Made by a program: the position numbers and the translations under genes. 64,000 bases of DNA from CAKZSB01 sp964573105 (lineage in GTDB: Bacteria > Pseudomonadota > Gammaproteobacteria > Granulosicoccales > Granulosicoccaceae). Position 1 is the stretch's first letter. The number at the start of each line of letters is the position of its first letter. The stretch is taken from NCBI GenBank assembly GCA_964573105.1, contig CAZNIS010000016.1, positions 25,328-89,327 on the forward strand, written 5' to 3'. Under the pieces are notes generated by a model that made no database searches, was not told where the DNA came from, and saw only the letters and a list, made by a program, of their open reading frames with translations. Of this stretch, positions 34,310 to 43,752 are shown piece by piece.

Positions 34310-36376
34310 ATGAGTAGCAGCGCAAGCCCTGCACGATACCATTCTACCTGTCCTCACGACTGCCCCAGTACCTGTGCACTGGAGGTTGAACGCATCGACG
34401 AACATACGATCGGTCGAGTCTATGGGGCGGACAATCCCTATACGGCAGGCGTGGTTTGTGCCAAGGTCGCGCGCTATGCCGAGCGTGTGCATCATCCCGA
34501 TCGGCTATCGACTCCGCTTTTGCGGCGCAACGGCAAGCGAGGTGAGGCCGGGGAGTTTGAGTCAGTATCGTGGGACAGTGCGCTTGATAGGGTGGCAGAA
34601 AAGTTCAGCGCCATCATCGAAAAATTCGGCAGCGAGGCGCTTTGGCCTTACCACTACGCTGGCACCATGGGGCTCGTTCAACGCGACGGACTGGACCGTT
34701 TGCGAAATTGCCTTGGCACCAGTCAGCAACACTCAACCTTTTGCATCACGCTGGCGGATGCAGGATGGTTGGCCGGAACCGGCAGCAAGCGCGGTTCAGA
34801 CCCGCGCACAATCTGTGACAGCGAATTGATTGTCGTTTGGGGTGGCAATCCGGTGCATACGCAAGTCAACCTGATGCATCATATTGGCGCGGCTCGAAAA
34901 AAAGGGGCCAGGCTTGTGGTGGTGGATCCCTACGTGACCGCTACTGCGAAGCAGGCAGATATGCATTTGATGCCGCGTCCTGGCACCGATGGTGCGCTGG
35001 CTTGCGCGGTGATGCATGTGCTGTTGGCAGAGGGCTACGAAGATCGTGACTATCTTGCGAGACATACGGATTTCTCGGATCGGTTTCGGCAGCATATCGC
35101 CGAGCGCACACCGCAATGGGCCGAAGCAATAACCGGCATCGACGCTGACGACATCATTGCGTTTGCCAGGCTTTACGGAACAACTGCGAAAAGCTTCATT
35201 CGGGCAGGATATGGTTTCACACGCAGCCGCAACGGCGCGGTTGCCATGCATGCGGTGACCTGTCTGCCAGCGATTACCGGGGCATGGAAAAATCGCAGCG
35301 GTGGCGCGCTTTACTCCAACGCTGCGATCTATCATATCGATGCATCGATTATCGATGCACATGAGCGGCGTAATCCCTCGGCGCGCGTGCTCGATCAGTC
35401 CCGCATCGGCGATATTTTGCTGGGTGATCCGGCAGCCCTCGGCAATGGGCCCCCGATCATGGGTATGTTTATGCAAAACACCAATCCGGCGGTGGTCGCG
35501 CCCGAGTCTCACAAGGTGTGCAAGGGGCTTGGCAGGGCAGATCTTTTTCTCTGCGTACACGAGCAGTTCATGACCGATACAGCGCGGTTTGCAGATGTGG
35601 TGTTGCCGGCGACGATGTTTCTAGAGCACGACGACATTTACAAAGCAGGTGGTCACACCTACCTGCAAGTGGCCAAAAAAGTAATCGAACCCTATGCAGA
35701 GTGTCGCAGCAATCATCAGGTACTGTCGTCGCTCGCCGAGCGATTAGGTATCGATCACCCGGGATTTAAGTTAAGCGAGTGGGAGCTGATCGAGCAGACG
35801 CTTGCGCGCTCGAACTATCCGTCCGCAGATGCGCTGCACGACAAACACTGGCACGACTGCGCGCTCGATTTCGATAACGCCAATTTCCTGAATGGATTCG
35901 GCACGCCTGACAAGAAATTCCATTTCTCGCCCGACTGGGCGCGCGTCGGTGATAGTTTCGATGGCCTGCCCGAGTTCCCGGATCATCACAATGTGATTGA
36001 GAACGCGACGGCAGAGTATCCGTATCGGTTGGTAGCGGCACCGGCAAGGCAGTTTCTGAACACCACTTTCACAGAGACGCCCGGTTCCCTGAAGCGCGAA
36101 GGGCGGCCGACGCTTAAAGTCCATTCAGCTGACTTACACAGCCTGGGGCTGGTCGATGGGCAGCGTATTCGTCTGCGCAGTCGACAGGGAGAGATCACTG
36201 TCCATGCCGCGTCTTTCGATGGTCTGCAGACAGGCGTTGTGGTGTTGGAGAGTATCTGGCCCAACAGCGCGTATGAGAATGGTGTTGGTGTGAATGCGCT
36301 GGTCAGCTCAGTGCCCGGGCAACCTAATGGCGGGGCAGTTTTTCACGATACCGCAGTCGATATCAGTGCGGCCTGA
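34310..36376 (+). CDS. Molybdopterin oxidoreductase with 4Fe-4S site (FdhF/BisC superfamily)
   Basis: This 688-residue protein has a single Mo/W-bis-MGD catalytic chain with N-terminal cysteines Cys14, Cys18, Cys22 and Cys50 for one 4Fe-4S cluster. It shows the domain order of formate dehydrogenase-type enzymes and a C-terminal MGD-binding domain (YRLVAAPARQFLNTTF...). There is no Tat signal, so it is cytoplasmic. No electron-transfer subunits or cofactor genes lie nearby, which argues against a classical respiratory complex. The reaction is unknown. One idea is formate oxidation fed by the one-carbon genes 8 kb away, but the active-site ligand is unclear from sequence (SFCITLADAG contains the nearest cysteine). 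Confidence 0.82.
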   Translation: MSSSASPARYHSTCPHDCPSTCALEVERIDEHTIGRVYGADNPYTAGVVCAKVARYAERVHHPDRLSTPLLRRNGKRGEAGEFESVSWDSALDRVAEKFSAIIEKFGSEALWPYHYAGTMGLVQRDGLDRLRNCLGTSQQHSTFCITLADAGWLAGTGSKRGSDPRTICDSELIVVWGGNPVHTQVNLMHHIGAARKKGARLVVVDPYVTATAKQADMHLMPRPGTDGALACAVMHVLLAEGYEDRDYLARHTDFSDRFRQHIAERTPQWAEAITGIDADDIIAFARLYGTTAKSFIRAGYGFTRSRNGAVAMHAVTCLPAITGAWKNRSGGALYSNAAIYHIDASIIDAHERRNPSARVLDQSRIGDILLGDPAALGNGPPIMGMFMQNTNPAVVAPESHKVCKGLGRADLFLCVHEQFMTDTARFADVVLPATMFLEHDDIYKAGGHTYLQVAKKVIEPYAECRSNHQVLSSLAERLGIDHPGFKLSEWELIEQTLARSNYPSADALHDKHWHDCALDFDNANFLNGFGTPDKKFHFSPDWARVGDSFDGLPEFPDHHNVIENATAEYPYRLVAAPARQFLNTTFTETPGSLKREGRPTLKVHSADLHSLGLVDGQRIRLRSRQGEITVHAASFDGLQTGVVVLESIWPNSAYENGVGVNALVSSVPGQPNGGAVFHDTAVDISAA

Positions 36377-36385
36377 AGGGTAAAC

Positions 36386-36418
36386 CAAAAAGCTGTTGCC
36401 CGGGCCTGGCCCGGGCAA
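36386..36418 (-). terminator. Rho-independent terminator of the amidinotransferase gene
   Basis: TTGCCCGGGC and GCCCGGGCAA form a 10-bp perfect stem around CTG. On the minus strand it is followed by a run of five T (plus-strand AAAAA at 36387-36391). It lies between convergent genes and is oriented for the minus-strand gene. Confidence 0.85.
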
Positions 36419-36430
36419 GTACCTAGATCG

Positions 36431-37552
36431 CTACAAACGGGTATTGCCTGTCTGTTTTGGAAAGTAGTCTTCGCAGTTACCTTCGCGCCGCACGTCAGCC
36501 GTTGCACAGTGCAGGCCACCGCCAAACGGATAGGCGTCTCTGAATGGCAGCGGCAGCACCTCCATCCCGAGTTTGTCCATCTGTTCCATCTGATTGTGTT
36601 CACTGGCCTCAACGATGACCGTCTTGTGATCGAGCACCAGGCAATTCATCGATAGCCAGACGCTGGAGTAACACAGCGGCGGTGGTGAGTTGTGAACGGG
36701 TGTGGCCGCGTCGACGATCTCCCAGTCATTGTTATTGAAAATCTGGCGCTGTTCATCGGGCAAGGGGCGGTTCGGATTGTTGATAATCAAACCGGGCCGG
36801 AGCGGCACAAACGTCGCGTCGATATGGATAGGGTAGGGGTCACCCGGGAAATTGACCGAGTGCACGCGGTGATCTGGAAAGTGGCGCTGCAGCCACTGCA
36901 TGCCGCGACGATTGGTGGTCAGTCCATGCTGGCAGAACAGATCCTTGCCCAGTCGCATAATGTCGGCCGCGTCGAATAGGGGTTCGTACTCGGTCGTGAC
37001 GAAATCCAGATTCGCGGTGCGTTGCAGGCGTTCGTCGATAGTAATTTCATCGAAATAACCTGCTTTGTAAGAGTCTTCTGACAGCCTTGGTCGCGGTGCC
37101 TGCTCCCAGCGAAAATCCGGGTCAGCATCAAAATAGTGCTGCATCAGCGGTTGATAGGCGAGGTACTCGAAGTAGCGGCATCGAAACGACATTGGCGCAG
37201 AGAGAATTTCGTTGCCCACTGTCAGCAGGACGTCTCGCGGTGGCATACAGCCGAACATAGAGCCGGTTGAAAAGTCCGGCGTGTTGACCGCCTGATTCCA
37301 TTGAATTGGCGTTGGTCGATCGACCAGCACACCGCGACTTTCGAGTAGTTTCGCCAGCGCATCGAGCTGCGCGTTTGCCTTTTCGACGGTTTCCAGCGGG
37401 CGCGGACCCCACATACCGCGCATATCGCTGTCTTCGGGGACCTTAGCTTCGGTGGCGGGTTCCGAAGGGGGGATACAAGTGTGGTCGGCGCGACCGACGA
37501 TCACATGTTTGAGTGGGTCAAATTCGTTCCACGAGCTGACCTTTATCGACAT
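36431..37552 (-). CDS. Amidinotransferase, glycine amidinotransferase-like
   Basis: This 373-residue protein of the AGAT fold transfers the amidino group from arginine to an amine such as glycine. The catalytic cysteine is Cys349 in GGGLHCATADVRR, the exact context seen in arginine:glycine amidinotransferase. DPYPIHIDATFVPLRPG carries the conserved His-Asp segment. Dimethylarginine and arginine deiminases share the fold, but the GGGLHC context favours a transferase. Products might be guanidinoacetate or another guanidino acid, linking to the ureohydrolase at 13.6 kb. The ATG has GGAG 7 nt upstream, inside a small inverted repeat. Confidence 0.85.
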   Translation of the reverse strand: MSIKVSSWNEFDPLKHVIVGRADHTCIPPSEPATEAKVPEDSDMRGMWGPRPLETVEKANAQLDALAKLLESRGVLVDRPTPIQWNQAVNTPDFSTGSMFGCMPPRDVLLTVGNEILSAPMSFRCRYFEYLAYQPLMQHYFDADPDFRWEQAPRPRLSEDSYKAGYFDEITIDERLQRTANLDFVTTEYEPLFDAADIMRLGKDLFCQHGLTTNRRGMQWLQRHFPDHRVHSVNFPGDPYPIHIDATFVPLRPGLIINNPNRPLPDEQRQIFNNNDWEIVDAATPVHNSPPPLCYSSVWLSMNCLVLDHKTVIVEASEHNQMEQMDKLGMEVLPLPFRDAYPFGGGLHCATADVRREGNCEDYFPKQTGNTRL

Positions 37553-37558
37553 CGAAAT

Positions 37559-37577
37559 GCTCCAGATTCGTTGGAGC
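37559..37577 (-). promoter_or_regulatory. Inverted repeat burying the amidinotransferase ribosome site
   Basis: On the minus strand GCTCCA-ACGAATC-TGGAGC places the GGAG ribosome site (7 nt before the ATG at 37550-37552) in the 3' arm of a 6-bp hairpin. This could limit initiation or respond to a ligand or protein. Confidence 0.45.
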
Positions 37578-37675
37578 GGCCACTATAAATGAGCTTAGCT
37601 TGCTTGCAAGGATTAGTTGGGGTTGCGGCGCTACCGGGTAAGCCGGCAGCACCGCAAGATCAGGCGAACTATCAG

Positions 37676-40600
37676 CTAGGTTGCTGCGGTGCCAGTGTAG
37701 CTGCCATCCAGTATTTGTCTGGCGACAGTTGGCCATTCGTGATTGTCAGCCTGAGCCGGGTTGAGCCCGACTTTCTCCGCATAGTGTGAAATTTCGCGTT
37801 TCGACCAGAGGGCAATCTGCTGAAACTCGGTGATGCCGGCCTGATTCAACAAAGCGGCAATGCGTTGGTCTACACCCGGCAACATCGTCAGGTCATCGCC
37901 ACTGGCAGTGGCGTTGGCACTGTAGCCGATGCTGTCGCTGAGAAAGCTGTCAGACTGTCTGGCGAATACGCGTGGTTTGGCGCGGTTCGGATTCACTGGC
38001 CGCGTATCCGGCGTGGCGGCGGTCGGGCGACTGGTTGTCGTCGATGCCGGGGCAGGCGTTGCCTCAGTGCGTTTGATCCGGGTTTGCAGCTCGGCATTTT
38101 GCGACTTCAGCTGTTGCATCTGTTCGCGCGCGTGTTGCAGCTCGGTGCGATACTGTTCAGATTGTCGATCGGCAGATTCGAGTGATTGCCTAAGTTCTGA
38201 TTGCTGCCCCGATGCCTGTTCGGCCTTCAGTGCGCGCTGTCGCCACTGTTCTGCCTCTGCGAGCATCGCATCAAATTTGCCCTGCAATTTCTGATCGGAC
38301 GCCTGGCTGGTAATCCCCGTCGCACCGGCAACCGTTCGGGTGGAATCGACCTGGATCTGTGCAATTCGGTTTTGAAGCTGATTGATGTTGTGGTCTTTTT
38401 CAGCCAGCTGCACCTTCAATGCATTCAGTTGTGTGCCCAGTTCGCGGGAGCGCTCATCGGAGGCATCGGCCGGCGCCGCGGTGGGTGCGCTTGATGATAG
38501 CGCTTCGATCTTTGCATTAAGGCGCGCGAGTTCGTTCTCTTTGGCTGTCAGGGTGCGCTGCAGTTTGGCATTGTTTTGCACCTGCAAGGCGGCATCGGTA
38601 CGAGATTCAGACTGCGCATTTTGCGCTTCGAAAAGCTGGTCTCGCAGAGACTCGATTTCTCCTGACTGATCGGCGAGCTGCTTGTTCAACGCCAGCGTTG
38701 TTTCGGATTGCTTGCCGATCGACTTTGCCAGATCTCGCTGCTGTTGCAGCTCTGTTTCCAGTGCTTTGAGCCGGGTCTGATAATTGCCAACGGATTCGGC
38801 GAGTTTGGCAGCCTTGTCATTGGCAGCGTTCACGGTTTGATCGCGCTGTGCCAGTTGGCCGGTCAGTTCTGTGACGCGGCCGCGTTCCTTTTCGAGCTCA
38901 TCTTTTGCACCGGCACCGGCGGTCAATTCGTTCACGCTCGCTTGCAGGCGAGTGATGGTCGATTTGCTGTCGGCCAACTCCAGACGAGTGCGATCGGCTT
39001 CGAGCAGTTGATTGCTAAGGCGCTCGACTTTGGCTTCACTTGCGCTCAGTCGCTCTGTGCGTTCTGTGAGTTTGGATTCCAGCTCACGCAGTTTAGATTG
39101 CGTTTCCTTTTGTTGCTGCGAGTAAGTCGAGCTGCTGCGCTCAGACTGTTCGGTGGCGGCGGATAGTGATCGCTCGAGGCCGGCAACGCGAGATGCCGTT
39201 TCAGTTTGTGCGGCGAGATCCTTTTGCAGTGCCACGATACGTTTTTCATGCGCCTGGCATTGCGACGCCGACTGCTGAAGCTGTGTTTCCATTTGCTTCA
39301 GTGTGGTGGCCTTGTCTGCCAACTCGCGACGCTGTTGCTCGATTTCATTGCTTTGCGTGGCGACTTTTTTCTGCAGCGGCTGTAATTGTCCGACAGTGGA
39401 GGTGAGTTGCGCAATTTGTTTGCTGCTGGCAGCCAGTTCGCCTTCGGCGTGATCGCGTTTTTGCGTGATATCCGCTATGCGCGTACTAAATTGTGCTCGC
39501 GCTGTGACTTCCTGCTGATGTGCTCGTTGCGTATCCGCCAGTTGCCGCTCCAGAGAAGTCAATTGGCCAATGCGCGATTTAGCCTGGGCGATTTCGCGGT
39601 TGCGCAGATCGATCGTGGCCGATTGCTTGCGAGCCCGATCGTCCGCCTCCGCAATCAGCTTTTCAAGTTCGGCGATTCGGTTTTTATCCCCGGCACTTTG
39701 CCGTTTTGTACCCTCAAGCTCTCGGGCGCTCGCCTCGTGTGTGTTCGCAACTTTTTGCAGTCTGGCCAGTTGCTGCTCCAGGTTCGCACGTTTTTCGTTA
39801 GCCTGCTGGAGTTTGGTGAGAGCATCCTGCTGTGCCTGATTGAGCTCTTTCTGGATTTCTTCGATACGTTTGCGAGTGTCGGTGTCGAGTTCGACGAATC
39901 GTTGCTGCAGGGTGTTGATCTGTTGCTCGTAGTCGTCGCGTTTGCTGACCACGGCACTGAATTCTTCCTGCAGCTTTGCAAGCTCGGCATTGCGCTCGAC
40001 CAGTGCGCGCTGGGTCTTTTGATTCAGCGTAGCCGACTCGCTGTTGAGGCGTTCGTCCGATGCCTTTTTGAGCGCCTGTATGGTTTGTTTGTGTTCGTCG
40101 TCCTTGCGGGTGTTGGTCTCCTGCAGCTCGACCAGTTGAGTGCTGAGATTTTCGCGGCTGACGGTCGCACTATCCAGGTCTTTGTGCAAGACGGTATTCG
40201 CCTGCTCGAGCTCTTTGATCGTCGACAGCGCCTTACTGTGCTCGGCGGCCAGACGTTTCATTTTGCCTAATTCTGACTCCAGTGCTTCACGCTTTTTGCC
40301 CGCTGCGCTCAGCATGTCGTGCATCGCCACGACCTCTGCTGATTTGTCCTTGTGCATCTTGCGCAACTCGCCGGCGGAGGTGAGCTCGGTATTGGCCTTT
40401 TCCAGTTGTACGGTGGCGCTTTTCAACTGGCCATCGAGCATCGAGATTTCCACCTCACGCTGCTGATTTTCCTTGCGCAACGCTTTTTCACTGGCCTCGA
40501 AGTTGTTGGTGACAGTTTCCAGGTCGGAGATTTTGGCTCGGGCTTCGGAAATTTGCTTTTGCAACTGGCTGATGGTGCTCTGCTTGGCTTCAATCTGTTG

Positions 40601-41383
40601 ATTGGCATCCTGCAAACGCGAATTGAGCGAGGCGAGATTTTTCTCGTGGTTGCGATTGAGGGCGATTTCTTGCGCACGTGCGGCTTTTGTCGATTCTGAC
40701 TCGACTTCCAGCAGGCCAAGTTTCTCGCTGGTCTGCGCCAGCTGCTGCTGCAGGCCGGCGAATTGTTCTTCGCGTTCGGCCAGACGTTTGCCCGAATCGG
40801 TGTTGCCGCGCTCGGCCGTTTGCAGTTGGTTGCGCAAATCCTCTACGGTGTTGTCACCTTCGCGCACCCGGGCGCGCAGCGTCTCGATGACCTTGTCGTT
40901 TTCTCGCACCGCGACACGCAGTGCCGAGATGGTCTCTTTTGCTTCATCCAGCCGTTCGTCTTGCGCAGGTGTACCGGATTTGAGTGCAGTGAGTTCGTTG
41001 GCCGATTGCGCGAGTTCCGCCTGCTTGGCGGTGCGGTAGGAGTTGAACTCTGCGCGGTTGGATTCGAGCGCCTCGCGGGCGCGCGTCAGGTCCTCGCGCA
41101 GTTGATTGATTTCCTGTACCTGATTGCTATGACCCGCCTGCAGGGTGACGTCTCGCCCTCGAAGCTGGTGCAGTTCGAGGGTGAGTTTTTCCAGCTCGAC
41201 GTCCTTGTCGGCCAGAGCCATGGTCATGTCCAGGGTGTCATCCGAATCAATCGATTCGTGGATCGACGAACCTGCCGATTTCGTGGCGGGTCGCATACTG
41301 CCCTTGAGCCACCAGCCCACCAACAGGCCGGCCAGTGCGGCAATCCCGAGCCCGACAAAAATCTCGCCGATCACATATTGCAT
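37676..41383 (-). CDS. Giant membrane-anchored coiled-coil protein with C-terminal HhH-type domain
   Basis: This 1235-residue protein has one N-terminal transmembrane helix (about residues 5-26, then basic WWLKGSMR). About 1000 residues of heptad-rich Glu/Gln/Lys/Leu coiled coil follow, then a Pro/Thr/Ala-rich linker near 1110-1150. A compact C-terminal domain (LTMLPGVDQRIAALLNQAGITEFQQIALWS...) of the helix-hairpin-helix type seen in large-ribosomal-protein L21-like or DNA-binding modules ends the chain. The anchor suggests the inner membrane, with the coiled coil either cytoplasmic or periplasmic. It begins 5 nt after the OmpA/BON gene stop, so the pair is an operon. Function is unknown; a structural or segregation role is possible. 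Confidence 0.75.
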   Translation of the reverse strand: MQYVIGEIFVGLGIAALAGLLVGWWLKGSMRPATKSAGSSIHESIDSDDTLDMTMALADKDVELEKLTLELHQLRGRDVTLQAGHSNQVQEINQLREDLTRAREALESNRAEFNSYRTAKQAELAQSANELTALKSGTPAQDERLDEAKETISALRVAVRENDKVIETLRARVREGDNTVEDLRNQLQTAERGNTDSGKRLAEREEQFAGLQQQLAQTSEKLGLLEVESESTKAARAQEIALNRNHEKNLASLNSRLQDANQQIEAKQSTISQLQKQISEARAKISDLETVTNNFEASEKALRKENQQREVEISMLDGQLKSATVQLEKANTELTSAGELRKMHKDKSAEVVAMHDMLSAAGKKREALESELGKMKRLAAEHSKALSTIKELEQANTVLHKDLDSATVSRENLSTQLVELQETNTRKDDEHKQTIQALKKASDERLNSESATLNQKTQRALVERNAELAKLQEEFSAVVSKRDDYEQQINTLQQRFVELDTDTRKRIEEIQKELNQAQQDALTKLQQANEKRANLEQQLARLQKVANTHEASARELEGTKRQSAGDKNRIAELEKLIAEADDRARKQSATIDLRNREIAQAKSRIGQLTSLERQLADTQRAHQQEVTARAQFSTRIADITQKRDHAEGELAASSKQIAQLTSTVGQLQPLQKKVATQSNEIEQQRRELADKATTLKQMETQLQQSASQCQAHEKRIVALQKDLAAQTETASRVAGLERSLSAATEQSERSSSTYSQQQKETQSKLRELESKLTERTERLSASEAKVERLSNQLLEADRTRLELADSKSTITRLQASVNELTAGAGAKDELEKERGRVTELTGQLAQRDQTVNAANDKAAKLAESVGNYQTRLKALETELQQQRDLAKSIGKQSETTLALNKQLADQSGEIESLRDQLFEAQNAQSESRTDAALQVQNNAKLQRTLTAKENELARLNAKIEALSSSAPTAAPADASDERSRELGTQLNALKVQLAEKDHNINQLQNRIAQIQVDSTRTVAGATGITSQASDQKLQGKFDAMLAEAEQWRQRALKAEQASGQQSELRQSLESADRQSEQYRTELQHAREQMQQLKSQNAELQTRIKRTEATPAPASTTTSRPTAATPDTRPVNPNRAKPRVFARQSDSFLSDSIGYSANATASGDDLTMLPGVDQRIAALLNQAGITEFQQIALWSKREISHYAEKVGLNPAQADNHEWPTVARQILDGSYTGTAAT

Positions 41384-41388
41384 AGGAT

Positions 41389-43752
41389 TTAGTCTCCGGT
41401 GATTATTTTGAACTCGATCCGGCGGTTGCTGGCCCGCCCTGCGCGAGTTTCGTTGGTGGCGATTGGGGAATCCGGCCCGTAGCCCCTGGCAATCATACGT
41501 TCGTCAGCAATTCCGCGACTGGCGAGTTGGCTGCGAACGGCTTCGGCGCGCGAGGCGCTGAGGCTGAGGTTGTAATTGTAGTCGCCGAGGGAATCTGTGT
41601 GTCCGCCGATTTCCAGGCTTGTGCCGGGTACTTGTGACAATGCGTCGGCTACCGAGTCGAGGATGGCGAGGCTCTCAGGTGTCAGTTCGGCGCTGTTCGA
41701 GCCAAAGCGGATGCCTGATAGATCAATACCGGCCAGCAGAGTGTTGATGTCGACTGGCTCAGGTTCCACGATTGTCGGTGTTTTAACATTAATATCGTTG
41801 CGTAAGCTCACAGACTCGGGAAACAACTCGGCGACGCTCGCGGCCGCGGTCTCCCGCGCTTCTGCTGTGTCGGCTTGCCCGCCGACGATCAATGTGCCTT
41901 CGGCGTCAATCTCGACGGAGGGCTGTTCAATCGAATCGAGCTGCGAGAGTGATTGAGTCAGCGGATCGACCCAGTCGGGTGTGATTACGCGATCATCGAT
42001 GTTGATCAGGTCGATCAGTGGCAGGTCGGTGCCACCCTCTACTGCGGTTAGCAGATCCGCAGCACTCTGGGGGGGCAAGTTGCCGCTCAGCGCGATTTCC
42101 GAGTCGGTGTTTTTGATCAACAGACTGGCGGGCCGATCGGGGATCGCCATCACGTTGCTTTCAAAGTCAGTGTCGCCGGCGAAGGTGGCGGCGAGCTTCT
42201 CTTCAATCGCGGTTTTTGTCGACGGGCTGTTGGTCGTGCCGGTAAGAAATGCGGCGCCGTTGCCAATCGACAGATTGCCATGTTTCAACGATTTGATATC
42301 TGCAAACGATGAGCCGATCGATTGTGCCCATTGCGGATCGGTGATGGCGGGATCGATGGTGATTGCATCGGTAACGGCGTCTTCGCCGTAAATCAGTTGA
42401 GCCTGCTCCAGTAACGCCGCTTTGGTCTGCTCGTCACCCATGGCGCCTCGCAATTCGATGCTGTCACCGCGATTGCTCAAGCCCAGGCTCATCTGTGGAG
42501 CCGGCGTCTCTACAGGTGGTGTTTCCTCGGCGGCTGGTTGGGCAGCCGTTTCGGTATCCTGCGCCGTTGTGTCTTCGGTAGTTTCGCTATCGGACGCTTC
42601 GCTGACGGGCGCTGTTGCACTTTCCGGTTGCAGCGAGGTGAGCTCGTCGTTGACCGTCAGCAGGTTGCCCACCGCGGCATCGGCCTTGGCGAGCAGTGCA
42701 TCGCGCTGTTCGTTGGTTTCGGTGGTGCCACTGAGGGTGATGGCATCGCCTGTGATGTCGAGTGATCCGTCAGGCAGTTGAGCTACGTCTGACAGCAGAC
42801 CAGGCAAGGCAGGCAGCCAGCCCGGATTGGTCGTGCCGGCTTCGATAGCTATGTTGCTGTCGATGTTGTCAGCGCCGAAGGCCTGTTCAGCCGCATCGGT
42901 CAGTGAATCGGCATAGTGCTGTGCCGAGACTGTACCCTGAATCGTGGTTTTTTCGCCGTCTCTGGCAACTGAAAAAGTGCTTGGTTGGCGAGAGGTCGCC
43001 TGTTGTTGACCGGTGCCTGCCAGGCTGAGCTGATTGTCGACATGGCGAACACCAAAGGTACCCGCCACAGCGGCCTCAGCTCGATCGCGATCGGCCCGGT
43101 TGGCGACGCTGCCCTTGAGCGTGGCGTTGCGGCCGTCGATCTCGACGAAGGCTGAATTGGGCAGGCCCTCATTCTGCAGCGCTTCGGTGGATCGACGCAG
43201 CAAATCGCGCTGGATGTGCGGTGTGTAGTGCTTGATGGCAAACCAGGCGATGGCGGCCAGCAGCAGTAAGCCGAGCAACAGCGGCCCAAGCAGGCTGCCC
43301 TCGCGGGTGATTGCCGGGTCGACTACATGTGCGCGACGTCGACGTTTGCGCACTACGCGGCGTTTGCCGACGGCAGCAGCAGCGGCAGTTGATTCAGAAG
43401 CCTGTGGGGTTTGAGCGACGGCGGCCCGACGCACAGTGACGTCTTCGCGCGCAGTGGTAGCGGCGGAGCCTGCCGGCCGATCTTTGGGGGCCGCAGTTTG
43501 GGCGGGCTTGGGTTCGGCGGTCGCAGGTCTGGCAGGTTGAGACGTAGAAGCTGCGGGCCTGGCGGTTTGAGCGCTTGCTGGCGCTGGCTTGGTGGTATTG
43601 GGTTCAGTCGCTTTGGGGCCGGAAGCCGGGGGCGGCGTGGCGGCCGGGCGTGAGGAGGCGGGCCGCGCAGCGCCGCGTCGCATATCGTCAGTGATGCGTT
43701 GCGTGCTATCCGTGGATTGATCGTTTGAATCTTTGTCTGTCGGTTTTGACAT
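41389..43752 (-). CDS. Inner-membrane-anchored BON/OmpA-family peptidoglycan-binding protein
   Basis: This 787-residue protein has an N-terminal Pro/Ala-rich, probably cytoplasmic segment (1-125) ending in a strongly basic patch (GKRRVVRKRRRRAHVV). One transmembrane helix (about 155-173) follows, then tandem BON-like repeats with alternating IxLxG strands up to about 660. The C-terminal OmpA domain has GGHTDSLGDYNYNLSLSASRAEAV and the ARGYGPDSPIATNETRAGRASNRRIEF end that binds diaminopimelate. The TM-BON-OmpA order recalls mycobacterial ArfA. It is the first gene of a two-gene operon with the coiled-coil protein, so the two could span from cytoplasm to cell wall. Confidence 0.82.
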   Translation of the reverse strand: MSKPTDKDSNDQSTDSTQRITDDMRRGAARPASSRPAATPPPASGPKATEPNTTKPAPASAQTARPAASTSQPARPATAEPKPAQTAAPKDRPAGSAATTAREDVTVRRAAVAQTPQASESTAAAAAVGKRRVVRKRRRRAHVVDPAITREGSLLGPLLLGLLLLAAIAWFAIKHYTPHIQRDLLRRSTEALQNEGLPNSAFVEIDGRNATLKGSVANRADRDRAEAAVAGTFGVRHVDNQLSLAGTGQQQATSRQPSTFSVARDGEKTTIQGTVSAQHYADSLTDAAEQAFGADNIDSNIAIEAGTTNPGWLPALPGLLSDVAQLPDGSLDITGDAITLSGTTETNEQRDALLAKADAAVGNLLTVNDELTSLQPESATAPVSEASDSETTEDTTAQDTETAAQPAAEETPPVETPAPQMSLGLSNRGDSIELRGAMGDEQTKAALLEQAQLIYGEDAVTDAITIDPAITDPQWAQSIGSSFADIKSLKHGNLSIGNGAAFLTGTTNSPSTKTAIEEKLAATFAGDTDFESNVMAIPDRPASLLIKNTDSEIALSGNLPPQSAADLLTAVEGGTDLPLIDLINIDDRVITPDWVDPLTQSLSQLDSIEQPSVEIDAEGTLIVGGQADTAEARETAAASVAELFPESVSLRNDINVKTPTIVEPEPVDINTLLAGIDLSGIRFGSNSAELTPESLAILDSVADALSQVPGTSLEIGGHTDSLGDYNYNLSLSASRAEAVRSQLASRGIADERMIARGYGPDSPIATNETRAGRASNRRIEFKIITGD

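Noticed and set aside
39386..40270. Long plus-strand frame of 294 codons antisense to the coiled-coil gene
   Set aside because: It mirrors the heptad composition of the true gene, has no ribosome site, and gives a hydrophobic product with no domain logic.
37679..41383. Interpretation of the 1235-residue coiled coil as SMC/MukB
   Set aside because: There is no ATP-binding head domain, and an N-terminal transmembrane helix is present instead.
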